A stretch of 64,000 nt of DNA from Carnegiea gigantea (GCA_029747015.1 JAKOGI010000125.1:676001-740000); one strand, 5' to 3'; shown: positions 1 to 12,713, counted from the stretch's first letter. The notes: generated by a model not told the origin, from the letters alone. Made by a program: numbers and translations.

Positions 1-1157
1 CCCTGTTTGTGTTGGGGTTAGGCATTAACCAATATAGTGTCACATCTTGCTGCTTTGCAGTTGAGTGGACTCGTAGAAAGGATATTGCCTTTATGTAAGT
101 TTACTGTATCACACATTTACACATGTATTACACTGTCTTCTTCTGCCGTTCTATGCCGTGAGTTCTGCATTGGAACTCAAAAAGGCAGTTTTGCTTGGTT
201 TATCTAAATAGTATATGGTATGGACTAGGACACTACACAATTTAGGCAAGAAGCTTATTCTAAGAAACAACGACTAGCCAGTGTGGGTTTTGCTTTTGTA
301 GGTCTAGGGTGATCCAGATTTAGGTAGCCTTACCCTTGTTAGCTTTCCTGCAACCAAAGAGACCGATCAGAAAAAGTGTATGTGAAAAGTTTTGGAAACA
401 TTTGGACAAGGTAAAATTTTTTGAAACAATTGGAAAATGGAAGTGTTAATATCAAGTAACATAGATAATATAAATAAATAGACATATGGAAACACGAGAA
501 AATAATAAAAGCAAAAAAAATAAGTAAATAAATATAACAACTCCCACTGGGTGTCTCATTTTCGCGGAGTCTAATAAATAAGTAATAAATAAATAAATAA
601 TAACAATGACAGTAATGATAAGCATAAAACAATAATAACGGGAAGTCGCAAGCTAGAAGGATCAAATAAACATCTAAAAAACAAGTTGACAGCAACAGTG
701 CCAGTTAGAGTCTAAAAGTTAAGGTGTAAGAAACCAACTGCTTGAGGTACAACATTCTAATTCTAGACCTCCACAAACTCCTATCCTGAGCCTTGTCCTC
801 TGTAATTCTAGACCTCCATGAGAAGCTTGTCCTAAGTTGATTTGAATTGATCTCCCACAATGTGGTGCTGGAAGAATGGTTAAAATTAAAATGTGCAGTT
901 TCTAGGTGTGGAGTTCGTCATTGAAGCCGTATCCAAGGAAGAAAATTTGCAATGCGAGTTCTTTAGTTAAGTTCATTCCTTTTTTATTTAGTATTTCTCA
1001 GGGTGCAAAATGGCTTAAGGCAATGGTGGGTTGTAGTTTGATGTTTACTTTCTCAAATTCCCCTGTTGTGTGTATGTTGCTTGGCAGAACCTTCCCCCCT
1101 CGAGAAGCTTGTGTCTGTGTGTCACTTCTCCTTGACATGATATGCCTGTGTGCAGTC

Positions 1158-1187
1158 TTTTTTTTGGGGGGGGGGGGGGGGGGGGGG
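1158..1187. repeat. T8G22 compound homopolymer
   Basis: Eight T followed by 22 G, read as C22A8 on the other strand. It lies in the inferred BPM intron about 140 bases before the exon at 1330. See the findings for the window-wide pattern. Confidence 0.9.
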
Positions 1188-1329
1188 CCTTTTTGAGCCA
1201 GACAAATGTCAAACAAACATTGTATTTTCTATTTAAGAATTTGCTAACAGCTTGTAATAATATGTAGTTTTGTCTTCTTGGATCCTTATCGAAAGACGCT
1301 ATCCTAAATTGGTTTCATCTAATTGGTAG

Positions 1330-2706
1330 GCCATGCTACACTACATTTACTCTGACAGTCTTCCTGATGTTCATGAAATAATGGGCTCAAGTTCGTCATG
1401 CTCGTTGACAATCATGGTCCAGCATCTGTTGGCTGCTGCCGATCGTTTTGGCCTAGACAGGCTGAAATTATTATGCGAATCAAAGTTATGTGATGAAATA
1501 ACAGTGGAAACAGTATCTACAACCCTCTCACTAGCGGAGCAGCACAGATGCATGCAGCTGAAAACTGCTTGCTTAAAGTTTGCAGCAGCAAACTTAAATG
1601 GTGCGTCTACCCTGTGGAATCTGATGATCTTTTGTCAGGTTAAATCATTTTTAGTTGCTTCCTTTGTTTTCTTCAGAGTATCATTTTTGCAATTGCACTT
1701 AACTGATCACGTTCATGCTTATGCCTGGTCTAACTTGCCATTTATTGATCTTTTGGTACTTATGATTTGATTTTTAGTATCTACAGATTGGGGAATAGTC
1801 AAGTTGTACAAGAGTTGTACAAGAGTAAAACAGAATGGAGTGGAATAAATTCATTCTGTAAAAGTTTTGAAGTTATTTGTCTAGTTTGAGTGTTTGGTCC
1901 ACTTAAGGAATATGTATTGGTTTGACATAGATTCAGAAGCAAATCCTTTGCTAACCCCTCATGATTTTTGGCGGCCTTTGGATTTTAGAGTCGGGGACTT
2001 GTTTTTATGTACAAACCTAGGTTAGGGAGCCAAGCTGGACATGGGGCTGATGTGGCCACTAATTGCCCTTTCTCAATCACTTGATAGAAAGCAGATCCAA
2101 ATCCAGGCGCTATACTGTATGTTTCCCTTCCCAGGGGACCCACCCATCAGTATTGATAAAATATGGGTCTTAGTGTGCCTTTCTTGAGAACATACACTGC
2201 AATGCTGCTCTATTAGTGGCTATCTTTTGTAGTCCATGGCCACATCTAGCATTTTAGAAGTTTCTCTAGCAGTATAATGTTTTCAAAGATTTCTATTTCG
2301 AAATAAGTTGATCTTGGGGGTGGAAGCTGAGTCCCTATGTGAGATGAACGTGCATAAATTCTTGTCTTTTGTGGTTGATCCTTCTTCCTTCCTGTTAATT
2401 GTTCACCCGCTCCCTCCTTGTTATGATTCCAAAGGTATCGTCCTTACTTGAGACAGTTATATTCACTTAATTTGTGCCTATGCTTCAGTGGTGATGAATA
2501 CAGAAGGATTCAGCTACTTGGAAAAGAGCTGCCCCTCCCTCCTGTCGGAGCTGCTTGAGACTGTGGCCTCAGTGGATGAGACTCCTGGCCTATCATCGGG
2601 CAAGAAAAGGAGCAGCAGCAGCATCTTTGGGCTTGATCTAGCTGCAGATGGAGTTCTGGCTGACCCACCAAGCCCCAATGGAAGGCGGGTTCGGAGAAGG
2701 TTCTAG
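1330..2706 (+). CDS. BTB/POZ-MATH (BPM) protein, 3' two coding exons
   Basis: Partial gene: only the C-terminal 162 residues are in the window. Exons are 1330-1600 and 2489-2706 (stop TAG), joined in phase 1. The first exon encodes the end of the BTB fold (AMLHYIYSDSLPD) followed by the helical BACK-like segment (QHLLAAADRFGLDRLKLLCESKLC, TTLSLAEQHRCMQLKTACLKF). The second gives VVMNTEGFSYLEKSCPSLLSELLE and a tail ending GRRVRRRF, a basic nuclear-localisation-like end usual in this family. BPM proteins bridge CUL3 ubiquitin ligases to transcription factors and other substrates through an N-terminal MATH domain. That domain must lie left of the window. The 1.3 kb before 1330 shows no BPM exon and is read as intron (at least 1.3 kb). 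Family assignment is firm; the paralogue is not determined. Confidence 0.88.
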
Positions 2707-3546
2707 CATGCATCATGCCCTGTTAGGGTCAAGATTTAGATGCCTTTATTCCATCCTTAACCAGAGCACATAATCCATAGATATTGTAAATTAAGTCATG
2801 TTTATAGTAGCTGACTGTGAACATGAGTTAACAGGTGCTTGGTCATTCGCGGGTTTTCAGTGTAGATAGAAGGTTTCCTGTTTGAGTCCCCTCTGGTAAA
2901 GTGGCATCTTTCCTATATGTTGTAGATAACATGCAGTTCTGACTGTTGATCTACTGAATTGTTAGGTGAGAATATTTCACTCAATGATCATCTTATCTCT
3001 TACTGTATTTAGTTATTCAGTTTTCTGTTTTCTCAGATTCTCGATGACTTTGTAGTCTCAGATTCAAGTTGCCTTGAGATATTTTATTATATATTTATTT
3101 AATCAGTCACCCACTCAGTACTCTTGATTTCTTCTTTGGTAGGATGTGGGCCATCATAAGCAACCTGATCCTTCGAAGTGTAGAGGCTAGAAAAGCCATT
3201 TCCGGTGGACTCTAAATCTGATGGCAATAGATTGTCTACTGCTTCACATTGAAAGTAGAGGATAATTTAGCTAGGTATTTTAGAGTCTAGACACTCCAGA
3301 AGATAAAGAGCTGAAAATTTGTTTTGCGTGATTTTCGACTTTCAAAATGTGAATATGGTGGATGGTGCTACTAAAGTTTCAATAAAATCGGTAACCATGC
3401 AGGGAAACAGAGTGTTTCAATGAAAGAGGTAACATATGAACAAAGGGGAAGGGAAAGCATTGCAACGTAGATGTGTTCTGCTAGTCCTGAACTAAGGAAG
3501 AGTAGAAGAGGAACTGTTTTGAGTCTTTTGACATGCTGCAAGGAAG
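2707..3546. other. Convergent 3' flanks of BPM and DUF7722 genes
   Basis: Holds the BPM 3' untranslated region and the 3' untranslated region of the minus-strand small gene. AATAAA-type signals are present. No ORF with family resemblance was found. Confidence 0.5.
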
Positions 3547-3795
3547 CTAGCGGTATTTGTTGGCACTGTCGTTGCTGTTGCAATTGCTATTGGTGACATA
3601 GTCAGGCCAGAGGAAGGTTCCAATGGCAAACTCTCGTTTGCGGGCAATGTCACCCTTGATGGAGAGGCCATACTCAGCCAGCAGCCTGTCCAGGGTGGTC
3701 TCCGGCATGTGTTCATAGTCATCTTTGGTGTACCTTGGGTAGTGAAGGGGCATTTGGAAGTAGTAGTTGATCACTTTCTTGTGTGGGCTCTCCAT
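3547..3795 (-). CDS. Small plant protein of the DUF7722 type
   Basis: Single-exon, 82 aa, function unknown. The protein starts MESPHKKVINYYFQMPLHYP and contains RYTKDDYEHMPETTLDRLLAEYGL, GD and KREFAIGTFLWPD. From memory this is the conserved core of a short plant-only family (MPLHYPRYTKxDYExMPExxLDxLLxEYGL...KRxFAMGxFLWP). No signal peptide or membrane segment is visible. The tail after LWPDYV is Asn/Ser-rich and is probably dispensable. The start is the first ATG after a GAATT-rich leader, with a TTTAAATA box about 120 bases upstream, which supports a genuine short gene. The role cannot be inferred from its neighbours. Confidence 0.75.
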   Translation of the reverse strand: MESPHKKVINYYFQMPLHYPRYTKDDYEHMPETTLDRLLAEYGLSIKGDIARKREFAIGTFLWPDYVTNSNCNSNDSANKYR

Positions 3796-3839
3796 CTTCT
3801 TTCCTTCTTTCTCAACTGATGTCTATCTCTTTGTTTTTG

Positions 3840-3920
3840 AACTGAATTGAACTGAATTGAATTGAACCTCTCTTTGCTATCAGTATACTCTGTGTTTAGT
3901 CTTGTTGGGGGGGTATTTAA
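3840..3920 (-). promoter_or_regulatory. Likely leader and TATA box of the DUF7722 gene
   Basis: On the minus strand a TTTAAATA-like box lies at about 3911-3918. A short array of GAATT/GAACT units (about 3840-3866) sits between it and the ATG at 3795, probably in the 5' untranslated region. Inferred from position only. Confidence 0.4.
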
Positions 3921-4475
3921 AGGTGGCCCTCTTGATTGGCCAAATGGGATTCTCAAGGGTGAATGAAGGAATAAGAGGAAGAGGCTCAAAAAGCATGTTG
4001 AATGTCACAAGAATAGGGTGGCGTGCCATCTCTACTCATGGCCGCTGCGTTTGTACCCTATCATGCAAGTAACCCCCTCTTCTTACTTGCATGCACTGAT
4101 GCACACGTGCGCACACTATCCCAAGGACAAGGAAATGGAACCGTGACTGAAATGTCTCAAAACTGGACGAGAAAATTTAGTTACTTCTAACCTGTTGGAC
4201 TTAATATGATCTTATGATATTTTTAATTATATTGTAAGTGGCTTGGAATTGAATTTAAATGCCTTTGAGGCTTTGTCTTTGCACTAATTCCTATTTGAAT
4301 AGTTTGAAAACATATTATTTTTATTTTTACAATCGTACTGCATTGTCTAGGCGTGACTTTCTCGATATATGTTTAAATTTAGATCCCAAGTTGGAAAAGA
4401 AAAAAGTAAACTGATGTTGTGTTTGTTTGGAGGTTATGTTATTTTGTGTTTTTCATCTTTTATTTGTTTTAGTTC

Positions 4476-4586
4476 CACCAAGCAATCGGTGTGTAGCTTC
4501 CAACCTTTGGCAACTAAGAAATCAAAAAACACCAAGCAATCGGCGGTGTGTAGCTTCCAACATTTGGCAACTAACAAATCAAAAAA
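4476..4586. repeat. Tandem duplication, unit about 54-57 bp
   Basis: Two adjacent near-identical copies (4476-4529 and 4530-4586) each begin CACCAAGCAATCGG. The second has a three-base GCG insertion. The short ORFs here are only a by-product. Confidence 0.75.
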
Positions 4587-5850
4587 CCGAAGCCTTCAAT
4601 CTGAATAAAACATCACAAGTAATAAGAAAATAGTAATCCTAATGAATGAAATGACCAACAAAATTTCAGCATCATATTAGCAAACAACTATGAAACCAAT
4701 AATATGACTGAAGAAACGAAAGACCCACCAAAATTCAATGTCAAACAGAGGTAAAACTTGTGCAATTCTGCGATGGTTATACTTGCAAAAGACTATACCT
4801 AGAAAATTGCCAACTTACCTAACAAATAGTTATTGTTTGACGACAACAATTCATATGTTGCCAAGGAGTATTCTATGAACTATTGTACAGGGCCTCTCTC
4901 ATTTGTTGTGTACTTTCATGTCCACCCCAGTGCTCATCTCTATACATAAATAATCGAAGCTTGACAACTGCTTCATTGTAATGTATGACCTTCAGCCTTC
5001 AGGATATCCAATCATTGATCTTGTGATTTAGGCCACATGATCTTCTCTCATGTAGTACATGGAGCTACAGGGAAAACTATCCTATGATTGAAGTACTACT
5101 TGTGATCATGACATTCACAGAAATGACACCACATCTCATGAACATAATAGAGGAAATCTAATCTGAACTTTAAAATTTGTATGTTAAAACTAAATGATAA
5201 GCATATTTATTTTATACATAAACTATTATGGCCACATGTGCTTCACATATAGTTCTCAAAAAATCGCTCAAAAAAAAAAAAAAAAAACTATTGCGACAGT
5301 TGCATAGAGATGAGGAAGGTACATATGAAAACCCGTTGGTTAAGATGGATAAGGCTTAGCTGACTTTGTACCGGTTGTTCCGTATTTGTTTTGTTGGAGA
5401 TTCGATGGTATGTAAATGTAAATTAAAAAAATACATTAGCGAAATTGAGGGCTTATAAGTAAGTGACTCTTTTTGCCATTGTTAAGTAGCCCAAAGATAA
5501 ATTATAAAATTATCATAGATAAACACAAAAAATACAACTACCAGTCGTCATGTAGTTAGGCGCACTCTTATGATAAGAGATGCCTGACATCTTTTACTTA
5601 CTATCTACTCTGGCATACACAAAGTTCCATACAAATGGTTTTTCGTCATTGTTTTACGAAACTCTTTCATATCATTTATTATGCATCAAATTGAAAAATC
5701 ATAGTCGAAATTATAAGTCAACAACTAACAGTTTCAGATGACACTACTATCCTCATGAAACTTCACAAGTTCACATATCAGCATGGGTAGTGCTACTCTG
5801 GTTCACTTCATGAGAGAAAGTAAGATTGTCCCAATAGAAATCTCCTTAAT

Positions 5851-5918
5851 CATAGATGAATGTTTAAAACAAAAAAATACATTTCATAGATCAATGTTTA
5901 AAACTAAAAAATACATTT
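5851..5918. repeat. Tandem duplication, 34-bp unit
   Basis: Two copies of a 34-bp AT-rich unit beginning CATAGAT, with few differences. Confidence 0.7.
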
Positions 5919-6029
5919 CTCTGTTGCATCTTTAAAAAGATAGATAATATAGACATTTAGAAAGTACGTAGTATAGCCATTCAACCGCAAACAAGATCCA
6001 TATTATATTTTGACTGCATTACCAAGCAA

Positions 6030-6055
6030 CCCCCCCCCCCCCCCCCCAAAAAAAA
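6030..6055. repeat. C18A8 compound homopolymer
   Basis: Eighteen C followed by eight A, about 560 bases upstream of the RCC1-type gene. Confidence 0.9.
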
Positions 6056-6614
6056 TCAGACGTGTAAATTGGTGCATTTTTTTGGACCGAATAAAAAATG
6101 AGTGTAGTCCCCTCCAAAATTACTGTTTTCAGATGTGTTCTCACCATGTGGCAGCCGACCATGGGGACACGGTAGCTAGTGGAGTAGCAGTTGGAGGGCC
6201 TTCGGAATCCCCCCTTCCATCAACCTTTCCAGAAACTTCTGCGGCATTAGTGGCCAGCATTTGCCCAAGCACTCAGCAGCTCAGGTCCTTCCACGTGTCC
6301 CAAACTCCACATCATCATAATACGTGGCTTTCCCGGTCACTTGATAATGATACGCCGTCCTTTTTAGTTGTCAGTTCAGTCCCCCAGAAACTAGGGCATT
6401 TCAATCTCACTCCAGTTCGAGCCTCCCCAACCCCCTTTTCTCCTCTTATTCTGCCCACCATTTTCTCTCTCATATCTCTGCTCACTGATCGGCGGCCATG
6501 GATTTCTTCTCGGAGCTCCGAAATTGAGGTTTACGGTTAATTATGGCGCGTTTCTCTTTCTCATTTTGATTTCGGCTTTTTGTCCCAGTTTTCTTCCTTC
6601 CCGGTCCCTCTGTA

Positions 6615-9600
6615 ATGGAGGAGGAGAGAGAAAAGGCAGTGTACATGTGGGGGTACTTGCCGGGGGCTTCGTCGCAGAGGTCGCCGTTGCAATCGCCGGT
6701 TCTTGTGAAGCTTCCGCCTTCGATTGGCTCATGGAGGGACGTTTCTGGCGGTGGTTGCGGCTTCGCCATGGCGATCTCTGGTTCTTTTTCTCTCTTTCTC
6801 TCTGTTCGTATTTTAAGTGTTCGGAGATGGCATTTCTAGAGATATAGTTAGTAGGAATTTGTAAAGTGTTTGCTTTTTGATCATTGGCTAGAGTGTGGAG
6901 TGATGCAGTGCACATGATGATTGATTGATGATGTCGAGTTTGAATTTGTATTGTGATTATTAAGCAAGCAACCAGTCGCGATCTAAAAATTAGCTTTTGC
7001 ACTTTTGAATTTTGAGTTATAAGGGTTTTTTTTTTTTTCCAACCTACTTTTTTCAGAATAGTTTCAGAAAAAATAGTTCAGTTCAGTTTAGCAAAAATAA
7101 TTTCTGCCCAGTTCAGCAAAAATAAGCTCAGAATCCAGCATAAATCAGTTCATTTCGATTGAAATAAGTTTAATTCATAAAAAATAAGCTCAGTTCAATA
7201 AGATGGTTCAGTTTACAGCAGTTCAGCAAAACTAAATTGAAAAGAACAGTCCCCAAAACTGCAGCTTTCGACATTGAATTTCTATCATTTTAGTCAATTG
7301 TCAGGAAATGTGTGCAATCAACCTCTGTGATAGTAGGAATGCTTGCGGGATCTCCCTAGACACCGCAATAGGCCAACACTGGAAGTTATTGTTGTCATCG
7401 CTGGGGAATGCATTTTAGGTTGTAGAAAAAGGTTTTGAAGAAACCAATAAGCTTTTCTCGAATATCTCATTCGTTTCTGGATGGGATGAGTGCTAGAAGA
7501 ATTGTATAATTTGGTTGTCACTTAGGTTACAATTCGAAGTTCAGTATTTTAGGATGCTACAGCCAGTCTATTGGTTAGCCCAGTAAAATGAAAAGGACCG
7601 ATCCAAATTTTTGTGCTGAGTGTCTTCCTTTTGCAATTTGGTAATTGTGCAATGTGATACCCTCTTCACCTAAATCACAATCCGCATTCTAATCCTTGAA
7701 GTTGTTTCATATCAGATTTCGGAAAGCTCATCACTTGGGGTTCAATAGATGATTTAGGCCACAGCTATGTCACCTCTGGGAAGCATGGGGTAATGCAGTA
7801 GTTTTTGATGCACAATATCTTAAAGAAGGGGGAAGAAAAGGCAAATAATGAGCAGCCAATTACTTGCTTAGCTAACCAAAATTCTTGTTCACTGTACTTT
7901 TCAAGGAAACACCAGAGCCTTTTCCCCTTCCCACAGAATCTCACATAGTAAGAGCGGCAGCTGGTTGGGCGCATTGTGTCTTAGTTACAGGTATTGTTGG
8001 CATGGAATATTTTTTGCCTGTGTCAGCTTTTCATTTCAGTTGTCTCCTCTAGGGCTTTGATCTTCCTAAATGCAGATAGAGGTGAAGTTTACACATGGGG
8101 TTGGAAGGAGTGTGTTCCCTCTGGCAAGTTGTTTGGAGATTCTCCATCTGGGGGTGGCTTAGAAAATGATCCTTTTGAGCAACAAAGCCTTCTTTCAATA
8201 GAGCAAGGTAATTCCAGTTGGTGTGATTATCCTAAGCTCTGAAAGAGCAAGCTGTTTTGTGTACTTGTTGAACTTTGATAATTCCTTAAGAGATTATTTT
8301 CAGCAGTAAGTCCCCGCTGCCAGGGTACAAAACATGCTACTGGGTCAGGATCTGCGATGGATAATGAAGGAGCTGTGGAAGAAACTGCGAAGAGACGAAA
8401 AGTGTCATCAGCTAAACAAACAGCAGAGAGCTCCACAGCTGGTGAGGAAACTCTCTCAGCATCTCCCTGTCTGGTTACCTTTAACCCAGGAGTTAAAATT
8501 TCAACTGTTGCCGCTGGTGGGCGGCATACTTTAGCATTGTCAGGTAAATTTGGCCTCTCACCAGAATTAAAGCTTCTTCTTTCCGTAGCATTTTCTTTTG
8601 TATGATATCAGAGCAATATTACAAGTGTGCTTCACCATATCTGTAGCTCTCAACTGGGTAAGAATATTATACAGTGGGAATTTTGTCATGTAATACTGAG
8701 AATTTTTACTGATAAATTGCTCCTTTAGCCCAATTGATTTATGCGGATTGTTATGTATGAGTTGGGTGTCCTCGGGCAACAACTATCAAGTTCATCAGGG
8801 GTTTGTAGTGGGGGTTTGGACGGCATAGAGTGCCTTTTTGGAGTGGCATAGCATGATTGCCTGCCTAACAGTTTAGTTCAGAGATTGAATTCGTGCACTA
8901 TATCTTCAAAGTGTATGATGTGTGATGAGAGTGTTGAGGTGTTTCTCTCAAGCTGCAGATGTAGGACAGGTATGGGGCTTTGGCTATGGAGGTGATGGGC
9001 AACTGGGATTAGGCTCAAGAATACGCATGGTCTCATCTCCACATCCTGTACCATGCATTGAGTCTTATTATAAGAAAGGCAGACATTCAAGCTTCTCTCA
9101 AGCAATCCTAAGCTCTGAGAGCCATCAATCCAGAGCCCCTGGGACCTACATCAAGGGTATTGCCTGTGGGGGCCGTCACAGTGCTGCAATCACAGGTACG
9201 GATCAGATTCATTGGCTCTTTTTTTTTTTTTTTTTGGGAGGGGGCGGTTGCTAAGCACTTGTTAAGTCGAGGTTTATACGGCGATACTTATCTTATACTG
9301 GATTAAGTAATTCAAGAATGAATATATTCTTTCCTTAGTTTTTAATGTTTTAAATAAAAAAGAATGTGTATGGTCTTTCTTGATGTCTAGCTTTGGTTTT
9401 TGTGTGCATGTTCTTCTTTCCTTTGATATTCTGAATGTAATTCTTGTTTGAATGGCAAGTGTGAGCATCTGTCTGCATGAAGAGTAAACTGTCTTAGCTA
9501 TATTCTGCTGTACCCTGGGTCATTTTTGTGCTATGTACTGACCCTTGCTTTGCTGGTTGCATGAATAGATGCAGGCGTGCTACTTGCTTTTGGGTGGGGC

Positions 9601-11734
9601 CTCTACGGACAGGTATTACTTGCTTTGCCCCCCCCCCCCAAAGTTTGGCATTCTGTGTACTTGCTGTGATGGGAGTTCTTTCCTAAGCGGCTTATAAGAA
9701 TTTTAACTTCATATGACGCTGGATGTACCAGTCATTTTGCGATTTCCATTACTTAAGGTGTTTTTTTCTTTATCAAGTTATGGAGAAATGAGTGGGCCTT
9801 CTGCAGCCAGTCATTTGTGATGACCCATTCTAATTAATGGTTCTGTGTATACCAGAGGTATAGTTGATGTTCTTTCAAGCACTTTTATGTGGTCGTGTTT
9901 CAGATGGGTTGCTGTCAATAAAAGCAAGCTCTATGAAGTGATCTTTGTGTAAAGTTAGCATATAAATTGACAATTTCTCTTCAAGTGTGGTTGTAAGATA
10001 GACATTTTGTTCCAACTTCATACCTTGTGAGCTCTTCCCTCTGGCCAGCTCTCACCATGTATGACCTTCCATATCTTAATTTGATATAGTTTGTTTATCT
10101 AACGGATATCCACAGAGAACTTTCAGCAAGACTATAAGCCATGTGTTTTGCTGATGATGGCACTGTTGATTTGTAAGATTTATAGTCGAGAATTCCTCTG
10201 CTGCTTATGGTAAACGGCCTGTAAAGGATGACAACTTCATTTGTCTCTTACAATTCAAAACCAGTATTTATGGATTTCAATGTTCTATTCTCCGTTACAT
10301 CGACTACTTTCTGGTATGCATATGTAGGTAAAGTAGAAATGGTGGAGAAAAAGCAAAGTAGATGTTCAAGATGAAGCTCACTCTAGCAAGGGATCAGATG
10401 AATCTTTCTTGCTTGTTAATTCAGTGTTTTTCCGCCTGGCATCTGTAGAATGGATTACTACTTCTCATGAAAGGCTTTTAATAAATGATGACTGTGATGT
10501 GTTGCAGTGTGGGCAAGGAGGTACGGATGATGTGTTAAGGCCTACTTGTGTATCCTCATTGCTTAGTGTTCAAATTGAAGCAGTTGCTGCAGGATTGTGG
10601 CATACGGTTTGCATTTCCAGTGGTGGGGATGTATATGCATTTGGAGGGAATCAGTTTGGGCAGCTGGGAACTGGTTCCGACCGAGCAGAGGTATATCCTT
10701 TCCAAATGCTGATTCTTGTCATCTAACCTCTCCCTCTCTCAAAAAACAAGAAACAAATATCTACTCAGTAATATTAGTGAGGATAATATGAGTAGGTGTT
10801 TATTTCAAGAAGTTTGTTTATGTAGTGTATATTCATCATATTTGTTTCTGGCCAAAGCTGCTGTGTCGTTTTGCCTGCAGATCCATTAAGTATTTAATTT
10901 TCTTTCAGGCTCTTCCTAAGCTGTTGAATGCACCAAGTATTGAGAATGTGAATGCGAAAATAGTGTCTTGCGGTGCTCGCCACAGTGCTATAGTCACCGG
11001 TAGGTATATGAACCAACTGTTATTCACCCAATACGATGCTAGTTATGCCCAATGCAGTTCATTTTCACTGTACATAATTTCAAGGCTCCAGCTTTGCTCA
11101 AAGTCTTTTGACATTTGGTCCCGATAGATAGGCATCACACGTCCCCATGTAATTAATCCTTTAAACTAATGCTCATGCAACTATAGCATATACATTTGTT
11201 CTGGGGTCTGTGTGACATCCCGAAAGATAAGAGCTAGTTTTTCCAGCATGGCTTAGGCAGAGACATGTCGGTTTTCATAGGTAAATATATGTATATCAGA
11301 GAAGAGAAGGTTTTTCTTGCATGACTCTATGGTGTTTGCAATGCTGGTTTTGTTATTTCTTTTATGGCAATTTTATCAGGGTATATAGAATCAGGTTTCT
11401 CTTGATGGTTTTGGAGAGAACCAACCTAATGCTGCCAGATAAAGATGTCTTATTTTCTCTCCCTATTTGACATTTTGCCCTCTCCTTTCTTCTAGATGAC
11501 GGAAAAATCTTCAGCTGGGGTTGGAACAAGTATGGACAGGTATGAATCCTGCAGAAATCTTTGATAAAGGTAGCCTTGTTCGTCATTGACTCTCTCTATT
11601 ATGTGCTACAGCTGGGGTTGGGCGATGTGATGGATCGCAACTTGCCTTCTCAAGTGAAGATTGAGGGTTGGGTAGCGAAAAAGATCGCGTGTGGCTGGTG
11701 GCATACACTTCTTTTAGCGGAGTCTCCTACTTGA
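6615..11734 (+). CDS. RCC1-repeat family protein (UVR8-like fold), 11 exons
   Basis: Seven-bladed RCC1 propeller protein of 471 aa. Exons: 6615-6780, 7716-7789, 7906-7990, 8076-8207, 8307-8543, 8959-9195, 9569-9612, 10508-10690, 10909-10999, 11496-11539, 11612-11734. All borders are GT/AG and phases close exactly. The start MEEEREKAVYMWGYLPG is the usual family start. Blade signatures are GWAHCVLV, GGRHTLAL, GGRHSAAI, GLWHTVCI, GARHSAIV and GWWHTLLL. A loop of about 60 residues after blade 2-3 carries a basic KRRK (residues 181-184), a possible nuclear signal. None of these blades shows the GWRHT motif that carries the UV-sensing tryptophans of UVR8, so a photoreceptor role is unlikely. A GTPase-exchange or scaffold role is only a family-level guess. 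Exon 5 has a CAGCAG tandem acceptor (8304 or 8307). Confidence 0.92.
7022..7254. mobile_element. Candidate MITE with GTTCAG-rich body in RCC1 intron 1
   Basis: AT-rich segment packed with GTTCAG and AGTTCAGCAAAAATAA units. Its right end reads, on the minus strand, GGGACTGTTCTTTTC, matching the terminal core of other elements in this window. The left end (GGG followed by a T run at about 7022) is less certain, and no clean target duplication was recognised. Confidence 0.4.
9219..9245. repeat. T17 followed by a G-rich run in RCC1 intron 6
   Basis: Seventeen T then GGGAGGGGG, just downstream of the exon 6 donor. Same T-then-G polarity as the other tracts. Confidence 0.8.
9628..9642. repeat. C12A3 tract in RCC1 intron 7
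   Basis: Twelve C followed by AAA starting 15 bases after the exon 7 donor. Confidence 0.8.
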
Positions 11735-12418
11735 TCTGGTGTTCTTTACTCTATTTCTATAGGTTAGTGTCGAGCGATTGGAATGTGTAACTACTCATAT
11801 GAATCCTGTAAAGAGCATTATTGGCTTGTGTACAGATCTCCGTTTGGTTATATTCTTTCACGCCTTGGGCTGCATTGTTTGTTTTAGTTCTTCTGGTTGA
11901 AGGTAAGGTTACGTACATCTGAACCTAATCATGATGCCCCTATGAGCCACAATTTTATCAAGGCAAGGCAATTGTAAGTGCATGTCTTGATTTTTCAACT
12001 GTAATGGAGAAAGGCGGAACTCAACTTTCCTCGAAAGCCATTTGCTATTCCAGTTGAGATGATTAAGCACTGAATTCTCATTTCACTTCTTGATTTCGGT
12101 GGAACCAAGCCGAGTTGTAGCTTGATCAAATATGAAAATCTCGTTCATGCTTATGTCATGTTCTGGATATTTTGGTCATTTGCCTTCAACTCAAAAAAAA
12201 AAAAAAGAAACTTTATTCTACTATTAATATTCAGTATAGAGTTGGCCTATAGATTAAGTCAACTTTTGAAGTCAATCAAACAAAATTTTGCAAGATTAAA
12301 TTATATCTCACAATATCATTTAAGTCTAATATCATATTCTAACATTCCTAAACTACCGAGTCTTCTCTTAATTTATCATATTTACTTAGTTCAGGGCCTA
12401 TATTATTGGTGCAAGATC

Positions 12419-12457
<39 letters not shown>

Positions 12458-12713
12458 CTCCTTTTCGCCATAAGTGTATAATTTTTTTCTCTCTTTTTGT
12501 TGGGGGAGTTGGAAAAGGTTAGAGATCAACTTTGAAAAGTAAGAATCTTCCAACCCCTCCCCCCCAAAAAAAAAGGAAAAAAAAAGGAAAGGAAAGGAAA
12601 GGAGTCGACTACGGCTGTCATTGGACTAGTGTAACAATTTTCCTCAAAGTTGACCAGCATTTAATGGTGCTGCGATTTATATTATCAGGTCTGTCTACCA
12701 CTATCCAAGTACC
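11735..12713. other. 3' flank of RCC1 gene and 5' flank of WAKL20 gene
   Basis: Contains the RCC1-gene 3' untranslated region, a TA-rich microsatellite (about 12419-12453) and a CCCCTC7A9 tract at 12554-12574. A TTGACC W-box-type core lies at 12650-12655, plausible for a defence- or wall-responsive kinase promoter. No other gene was seen. Confidence 0.5.

Larger units (their letters stand above)
3921..6600. other. Intergenic, no gene seen
   Basis: AT-rich spacer. It contains two short tandem duplications (4476-4586 and 5851-5918), a poly-A run near 5272-5287 and the C18A8 tract at 6030. The stretch 6120-6600 is richer in C and leads into the RCC1 gene; it is read as promoter and leader. Confidence 0.5.

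Noticed and set aside
61..97. Sequence after CTTTGCAG that looks like an upstream BPM exon
   Set aside because: None of its three frames gives BTB-domain sequence, and two meet stops at once; treated as intron.
6010..6540. 176-aa ORF upstream of the RCC1-type gene
   Set aside because: Begins before the C18A8 tract, is Pro/Ser-rich from base composition, and overlaps the likely promoter and leader.
12122..12481. 119-aa ORF between the RCC1 and WAKL20 genes
   Set aside because: AT-rich with a TA microsatellite at its end; no domain, no homology recognised.
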